DNA of 64,000 bases from Aselliscus stoliczkanus (taxonomy: Eukaryota; Chordata; Mammalia; Chiroptera; Hipposideridae): assembly GCA_033961575.1 (NCBI GenBank), contig CM066728.1, positions 30,504,352 to 30,568,351 on the forward strand, given 5' to 3'. Position 1 is the stretch's first letter. The number at the start of each line of letters is the position of its first letter. Below are positions 58,476 through 64,000 of this stretch, piece after piece. Below the pieces are notes generated by a model that was given only the letters and a program-made list of their open reading frames with translations, was not told where the DNA came from and did not search any database. The position numbers and the translations under genes were made by a program.

Positions 58476-60275
58476 AGAAATATTAAAACTATTAAAGGCA
58501 ATTATGTCTAAAACATGGGATAATGAGGAGCTTTTACTCTTTATAGTATGCATTACAATAACATTTAACTTATAGAACTTCTAATACTTTTTTATCCAGA
58601 AAAATAACAGTTTGTAGATATTCTTTTTTATCTAAAACACTGCTTTCCTGGCCTATAATCTGATGTGGGAAGCAGAAGTGAATATTGGGTTTCAGGATGC
58701 TCAATTATTTGTTCAAAGTCAAATGCTCATTAGAGGTGGTGGGACCAAGAGCCAGATTACAACTCCTTAGACAACTCTACTAGTATCTTGTCAAAATGTG
58801 TCCTTCTTGGCTCCCCAGGTGACTAGGCATTCTTGACTCTTTGATTTACATCTTAGAAGTAACAGCTATCCAAAATAACTATAGATTTTAACAGCCTTTT
58901 ATTAAAGAGAAGCTACATTACAAAACAAAGTTGGCAGGTACTTAAGTGCTTTTAAAATTATTTGGTCACATATATAAAACAATGTTCATTCAGCAGAATC
59001 AAGTTAGAAACCATTACTTAAAAAAAATGCTGAAAATGTTTGTGATTTTTTTTTAAAGTAATTTTTTCTTTTTTATCTTAATGTAATGGGTTAGAACAAT
59101 CAGCTTCAGAAAGGGAAAATTATAGGTATAAACTTTTAAAGATGGCAGGAGATATAGGCCTTTCTTTCTTTAATGCATTAAAATATGTAATTTTTCCTTT
59201 ATCAACAATGTCACAAATGCATTTAACTGTCAGGGCACTTAAATGCATCCAACCATTGTGTTTCACTTGGAGCCTGATTGAATGAAAATGAAAGAATGTG
59301 TTTATTTGAAAGGACCGCATTTACTTTTATTTTCAACAACTTTATGTGAAAGTTGGAAATTTAACCTGTCAGTGGATTGTGGTCAAATCTTTCCCTCATT
59401 TTAGGGTTACATTTCGGTGCATATACCTGGAAGCCTGCACTTCCGTGTTTGCAACCAGCTTTGCTTTCTCTAAAGTTTCCTGTATTTCTGTGACTTTCAG
59501 AGTAAATGCAAGCAAGTCAGAAGCTACCATTCCTTGCTCTACTGCCTTCTAAGTCTCCATTGTCTTGAATCTTTTTATCTGCAGCTTGGAGTTCAGTGCC
59601 AGCTAGGAGACTTATGTTTCTGTGACCATAAGTGATGATCTAGTAATTTGCCCATTTTCCTAAGCAGGCGGGTGGAAACTATTTCTGTTGTAAATGGCTG
59701 CTGTAATAAATAATAGGATTTATTCAACTAAATCCTCTTTATATCCTGCAGAGTAAAGCAGAACTATCTTAATGGCAGGGAATAAGGGGCTAATTTTGTT
59801 GGCAGAGTCTTGATTTTATTACCTTGCACTCTCCTTAGATTCCCTGAGCCACATCCAGCTGAAAAATAACCTTTTTGGTTCAAAGCTTGCAAAATCTCAG
59901 TATACCATTTTGGCACACCAGCTTTAAGGTATAGGATGGAGATGTCTGCTGCTTAGAGACTGTATAGGGGAAAACACCCAGCAGATTTTTAAGACAGAAG
60001 GTGGCCCCTTTTTGATTGGTGACAGCAATACCAAGCAGGACCATAGAGTGATCCATCAGCGGCCTGCCTCAGCCTTCCTCAGGTATCCTCCAGAACCCAT
60101 CCATCACCCAGTACCTTTCTCTGTCCCTGCCCCTGAATGAGCTTGCAGTCTAGCAGGGTCACACCCTGTCCTGGCACCTTCAAAGCACTGAAATCATGAA
60201 TGTGGTTCCTAGTTGATTGACAGATGGTTTTCCCTGAGAGCTCCCTTGTCTTAACTTCAAAACTTTGGGTGTAGA
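58476..60275. other. Unassigned non-coding stretch
   Basis: No gene. 58650-58790 may be a worn MIR in antisense (GTTCAAAGTCAAATGCTCAT TAGAGGTGGTGGGACCAAGA GCC). The frames at 59120-59320 and 59346-59552 lack domains. Confidence 0.35.
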
Positions 60276-60279
60276 ATGG

Positions 60280-60505
60280 GAATGAACTAGCATTTAGTGT
60301 TGAATTTTACTCCAAACTCTGTGGTAGGCTTTGTACACCCCTTATCTCATTAAATGAGCCTATAAAGTAGCTAATGTTATCCCCATTATGTAAGGAAATG
60401 AATTGAGGCTCATAGCGTTTAAGCAACCTGTTCAATTCCATGAAGAGCTGGGATGCAGACTCCTGGGGTTGCCAGCTCCAGAATCCATGTGCTTTCTGTC
60501 ACACA
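60280..60505 (-). repeat. MIR SINE, nearly full length
   Basis: CACCCCTTATCTCATTAAAT GAGCCTATAAAGTAGCTAAT GTTATCCCCATTATGTAAGG AAATGAATTGAGGCTCATAG CGTTTAAGCAACCTGTTC and ...GAGCTGGGATGCAGACTCC follow the antisense MIR consensus throughout. Confidence 0.9.
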
Positions 60506-60689
60506 GAACTGCCTCTCATAACATCATATTTAGTGAATAAAGCAGGAGTTGGGATTATGGTGCAGTGATAAAAATATTAGGAAAAAATGTCAAAGTATTT
60601 TCAAGGAGTGGTAGGATTATTTTTGTTATACTTGAGTATGTTTTTTGAAATGTGCACATACATTGTACATTCAGGAAAGTCACATAAGG

Positions 60690-60835
60690 CACTCAGTTTA
60701 CATTTAGTAACCCACTAATTTTCACAGTAAATTAACCCAGTAGGTTTTGCCATTTCCTTTTAACAAAGGAAGCTGAGGATCAGCAAGGATATTTCGTTTG
60801 CCCCTTGTCATGGAGTTTACAACAGCACCAAGAGC
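60690..60835 (-). repeat. MIR remnant
   Basis: TTTTCACAGTAAATTAACCC AGTAGGTTTTGCCATTTCCT TTTAACAAAGGAAGCTGAGG ATCAGCAAGGATATTTCGTT TGCCC is an antisense MIR core. Confidence 0.65.
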
Positions 60836-61019
60836 AAACACAAATTTACAAGAACAAAGTCCTCCTTATCTTTTTACATTATTAACTTCTGGACAGCATA
60901 TCTTAAAAGGCCTCACCTGTAGGAGGTGAGATCTGATGCTTAGGGCCTACTGTACAACTCACTCATCGTTTGAATATTCAGCTGAATTTTTGTACTAGTT
61001 CTGTTTGGAGCTTTCAAGT
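60836..61019. other. Unassigned spacer
   Basis: Nothing recognisable. Confidence 0.3.
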
Positions 61020-61024
61020 TACCT

Positions 61025-61086
61025 GTTTGTTTGTTTGTTTGTTTATTTATTTATTTGTTTATTTATTTGTTTATTTATTTATTTAG
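61025..61086. repeat. (TTTG/TTTA)n tetranucleotide microsatellite
   Basis: About 15 units of TTTG, TTTA or ATTT, ending at TTTATTTAG. Confidence 0.95.
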
Positions 61087-61281
61087 ATCATTTGTTGAGT
61101 TTTAGGGAAGATTGGGTCTTCTAGGCCTTGTGTAGTATTTTAAATCCCAAAAATCCCGTTGGAAAAGTTTTTTGTTTAACTTTTTTATTGTTGTTGTTAA
61201 GTGCAAATGCAGTTTTAAGGTACATCTTAAAGATATCAATTAAGATATTTAATTATATTTATGATCTCTATGATAATGACA

Positions 61282-61318
61282 TTCTCTACATAAGAAATAA
61301 AACTTCTTATGTAGAGAA
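61282..61318. repeat. 15-bp perfect hairpin
   Basis: TTCTCTACATAAGAA at 61282-61296, a 7-nt loop, then its exact reverse complement TTCTTATGTAGAGAA at 61304-61318. Confidence 0.93.
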
Positions 61319-62009
61319 ATTTTAGAGGTGTATCTGACTATGTGATATAGAGAATTATACAGAGCCTTACTCTGATTGTAGACTTTTGAATAAGCTGCTG
61401 GTAAGTATCTGGAACAATGCTGAGCTCCACTATGGAAAAAGAACTCTTGTTGGTTTCTTCTCTGTCCCCTGTAGTACTGCTTAGTCATGTGTTTAGATAA
61501 ACTGCCTTGTGTCTCAGACATCAGTAGACAGCTATTTTCCTAGCACATCAGTACTTTCCAGTTTGTGCTTTTACCACCTATAATTTGATTAGAGCAACAG
61601 GCATTGCAAGTCATTTATGAGGAACCATTCAGGAGAGAAAGGCATGACATCTTGTCTAACATGTTAGCCTTACCCCTTAATTCTTTGAGATGGTCAAGGC
61701 TATTTCCCCGCTTTTGATATGCGAATGACTGCAGGAAGGGCAAGTAGAAGCCATTATTGGCTAACATCTTGGTTATTAGGGATTAATTGGCATCCAGCTG
61801 AGAGCCAAAGATAGATAGATCATGGGCTCAACAACTGGAAAGAAATACGAGGAATTGAATTAGAGAAGTGGAAGAAATTAGAGGAAAAGAGGTGGCTAGG
61901 CAGGAGGCTGGAGATTCAGTGTCCCCCTATCATGACTGTTTTCAAAGCAATGTGTCTAGATCTCCCAGGTGATTTTGTGAGCTTGGCTTTGTTTTGCTGC
62001 TGTTGCCAC
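61319..62009. other. Unassigned non-coding stretch
   Basis: No gene or repeat recognised. The 90-codon antisense frame (61249-61521) begins in the hairpin region and has no domain. Confidence 0.35.
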
Positions 62010-62237
62010 TGTTGTCGGAGAGTGGGCCCTTTCTTGGCACAGAGTCCAGGTCCTTGGCAACTCAAGCAAAGAATTGAACGAGATACCAGAGTAAAGCAGT
62101 AAAAGGTAGTTTATTAGAAAAGAGAAGTTATTTCAAGAAGTTTGGAGAATATAGAGTGGGCCCAAAGGCTTGAAAAAGAAGGAAGGGGGTCAAAAGGTTA
62201 CAAAGAGCAGCGGTCAAAAGGAAAAGAAGAGCGTACA

Positions 62238-62275
<38 letters not shown>

Positions 62276-62825
62276 CTTCCCAGGACTTGGAGTTTTTAAT
62301 CCCTTTTTCTCTAGAATGGGCTGTTCCCCTTTGGGCGTGGGGCTACTTGATTGGCACCCTTAATTGACAAGATGCTATTACCCATTTCTTTAGGCTGCAC
62401 ATGTTCCTTCCCAGAATTCAGTCTGTGAAAATGATATTAATAAACCTCTGGGCATATGTATGATATAATAATGGTATAATGAGCCCCGGGTGAAACAAAG
62501 GTCATTATGGCCTTTACTGTGCAGGTCTGAGTGACTGGTCTAATCCAGTCGAGTATTTTGTACCCATTTGTTTTAGGGATAGATAATTACAATGAATGGA
62601 AGTTTTGGGTGCAGAGGGGAGGTCACCCAGTGGTCGCATTCTGTGAGACGTGCAGCAATGCAGAGACCCAATGTCTGCCTCTAACTGCCTGCCTTGTTTT
62701 CCCCTTGAGAGACGTGATCCCCATAAAATCTCTGGGAAGCTGAGAGACAGGAGGTCTCTTTTTCTGTATCTGCTTCCTGCTGGTCAGGGGCGTAGAGCTG
62801 TCCTTGCTTATTGGGGGGTTTCACA
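62010..62825 (-). mobile_element. Solo LTR of an ERV1-like endogenous retrovirus, antisense, carrying a CAG tract
   Basis: On the minus strand it starts near TGTGAAACCCCCCAATAAGC (62825) and ends ...AAGGGCCCACTCTCCGACAA CA (62010). Its 3' part has the polyadenylation signal CTAATAAACTACC (around 62110-62120), then GCTTTACTCTGGTATCTCGT TCAATTCTTTGC, a typical R/U5. A (CAG)11 tract lies at 62242-62274 on the plus strand. No internal genes adjoin it. The 65-73 codon frames reading poly-Gln or poly-Ala at 62142-62367 are within the LTR. Confidence 0.75.
62242..62274. repeat. (CAG)11 trinucleotide tract
   Basis: Eleven uninterrupted CAG units on the plus strand, preceded by ACAGCAA. It lies in the LTR and not in a supported exon. 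Read on the minus strand (the LTR's own sense) it is (CTG)11. Confidence 0.97.
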
Positions 62826-64000
62826 GAACTCTCACCCTAGCTGATCTCAGATGAGAGGAAGGGGTCTCAAGCTCCGCCTGGAAGACCATGCTGGCTTGGT
62901 TGTCACTGGCAATCTTGCTGGGATGTCCCCTATATCCCCAAGACCCCTAAGGGAAACAAATAGATTTTAATGAATAAACCTGTTAGCTCTCATGAAACCT
63001 GTGGTCATTCAGCCTGTCACTCAGGTGTCATTAGTTGTCTGGATCCAGAATGGGTTTGGCATTTAGCTTACTGGCCTGAAGGATATTAAGAAGTCATAGG
63101 CTTTCAAGTAGTTATCTGAAGCAAGGGTAGAAGATTTCTATGAACAATCCACTGTTTAGGGTTCAGAAACTGATTAGAAGAGTAGGAGCTAAAGAGCTAG
63201 GAAACTAGGGAGGAGACTTAATATTTCTATGGGAAGGAGAATGTAAAAGTTCCTCGGTGGTGGGGGTGCTGCTCTGTTGGCCAGTAACACCACCCTATAA
63301 AGACATACCGGCATAAACCTTTATTGGGTTAAAACCAATGCTCAGGTAATTAAAATGCCATAAAGAATCATCAGAAGGAACATGGACACTGATGTCTGTC
63401 CCTGTTGTTCTAAACCTTTGAAGGGCATTTCGGTAACTAATCTCCTTTTAACTGTTTAACTGTTGTGTGACTTGACTTTAAAAATACTCCACTTCAAAGT
63501 TGAGGCTCGAGTGCAATGTTTTACAGTGTTGAGCAACGGTTCTCACATATATTACCTAAATTTCATCTATATTGGCCTATATTTTCTATATCTTACTCTA
63601 GAAACACAAAGGAGGCTTAAGGTGAGCATGAAGGATTACAATTTATCTGCACAACACAAGGACTCTCAAAACAGAGTCCTAGACCTCATTTACAATTTTT
63701 TTGTAGCTCAGCTTCACACTTTTAACCAGAGCTAGCTAATAGGTTTAATTGCACTCACTATTAAAGGAAAAAACTTCAAGGTAAAACTCAGCCTGAGAAT
63801 TTTATCAGTGTTACTACAGAGTAAGTTGACCTTCTTGACTATTATTTTTGTATAAAGGTCAGGTAGAGAGAAGTATAAATATAACACATCTTTATTTGTA
63901 TGGAGGTAGAAGAGAAGGTGAGGAGAGTTATAAAGTGGGTGAACCAAACATATCTGATTTAATGCAAAAAGCAGTGGTTTGTGACAGATGATAAACAGAA
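62826..64000. other. Unassigned non-coding stretch to window end
   Basis: GC-richer at 62830-62960 (possibly more of the neighbouring retroviral element) and AT-rich afterwards. Frames at 63463-63735 and 63732-63947 have no recognisable domain. Confidence 0.35.

Noticed and set aside
61282..61318. MicroRNA precursor
   Set aside because: The stem is only 15 bp with a 7-nt loop, and the pairing does not extend outward, so it is below the size of a Drosha substrate.
62142..62367. Poly-Gln/poly-Ala open frames, suggesting a trinucleotide-repeat gene
   Set aside because: The CAG tract is inside an antisense LTR. The flanking residues match LTR translation and not a known protein.

Overview
The window is mammalian nuclear DNA with no recognisable protein-coding exon, no tRNA or rRNA gene and no CRISPR array. 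It looks like a gene desert or the inside of a very large intron. All open reading frames are short (151 codons at most). None shows a start context, codon pattern or domain I can support, and many lie inside transposon copies or microsatellites. The organism is most likely a bat. The tRNA-derived SINEs carry the head (GGGCCGGC...GGTTCGGGTCCCACA...GGGCCAGTG) and, in the long copies, the 3' block (CCTCCACAACTAGA...CCCCAATAAAA) that I know from the VES/Rhin group of chiropteran SINEs. The youngest L1 has a 3' UTR of the type seen in bats. A rhinolophoid-type lineage is possible but is only a guess. Repeat names come from memory of consensus sequences, not from a search.

Layout. 1-9 kb: old L1, MIR and LTR remnants, one short SINE with a clean target-site duplication (TSD), and a GGAA-rich purine tract. 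9-14.2 kb: the densest cluster, with a deleted mariner, an ERV LTR, two long composite SINEs, one short SINE, a split MIR and a second type of LTR. 14-18 kb: mostly unassigned, with a large compound CT/AC/AT microsatellite. 18.3-22.2 kb: a SINE, a MIR and a long stretch of L1 ORF2/3' UTR split by a third long SINE. 22.2-26 kb: repeat-poor. 26-32.7 kb: ancient repeats interrupted by MaLR LTRs and by a second copy, inverted, of the 10.6 kb LTR. 33-43 kb: MIR, a nested pair of L1s at 35.3-36.8 kb, and another L1 3' end. 43.2-43.8 kb: a second mariner with the same internal deletion. 44-52 kb: mostly unassigned. 52.7-58.6 kb: L1, MER5-type and MIR remnants, then an L1 3' end interrupted by two SINEs and a GT microsatellite. 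60-63 kb: MIRs, a perfect hairpin, and an LTR carrying a CAG tract.

No genes act together here. What the window offers is its transposon record. Three copies of a long SINE have a VNTR-like core between a tRNA head and a VES-type tail. Two mariner copies share one deletion structure. Several short near-perfect hairpins look like template-switch scars.
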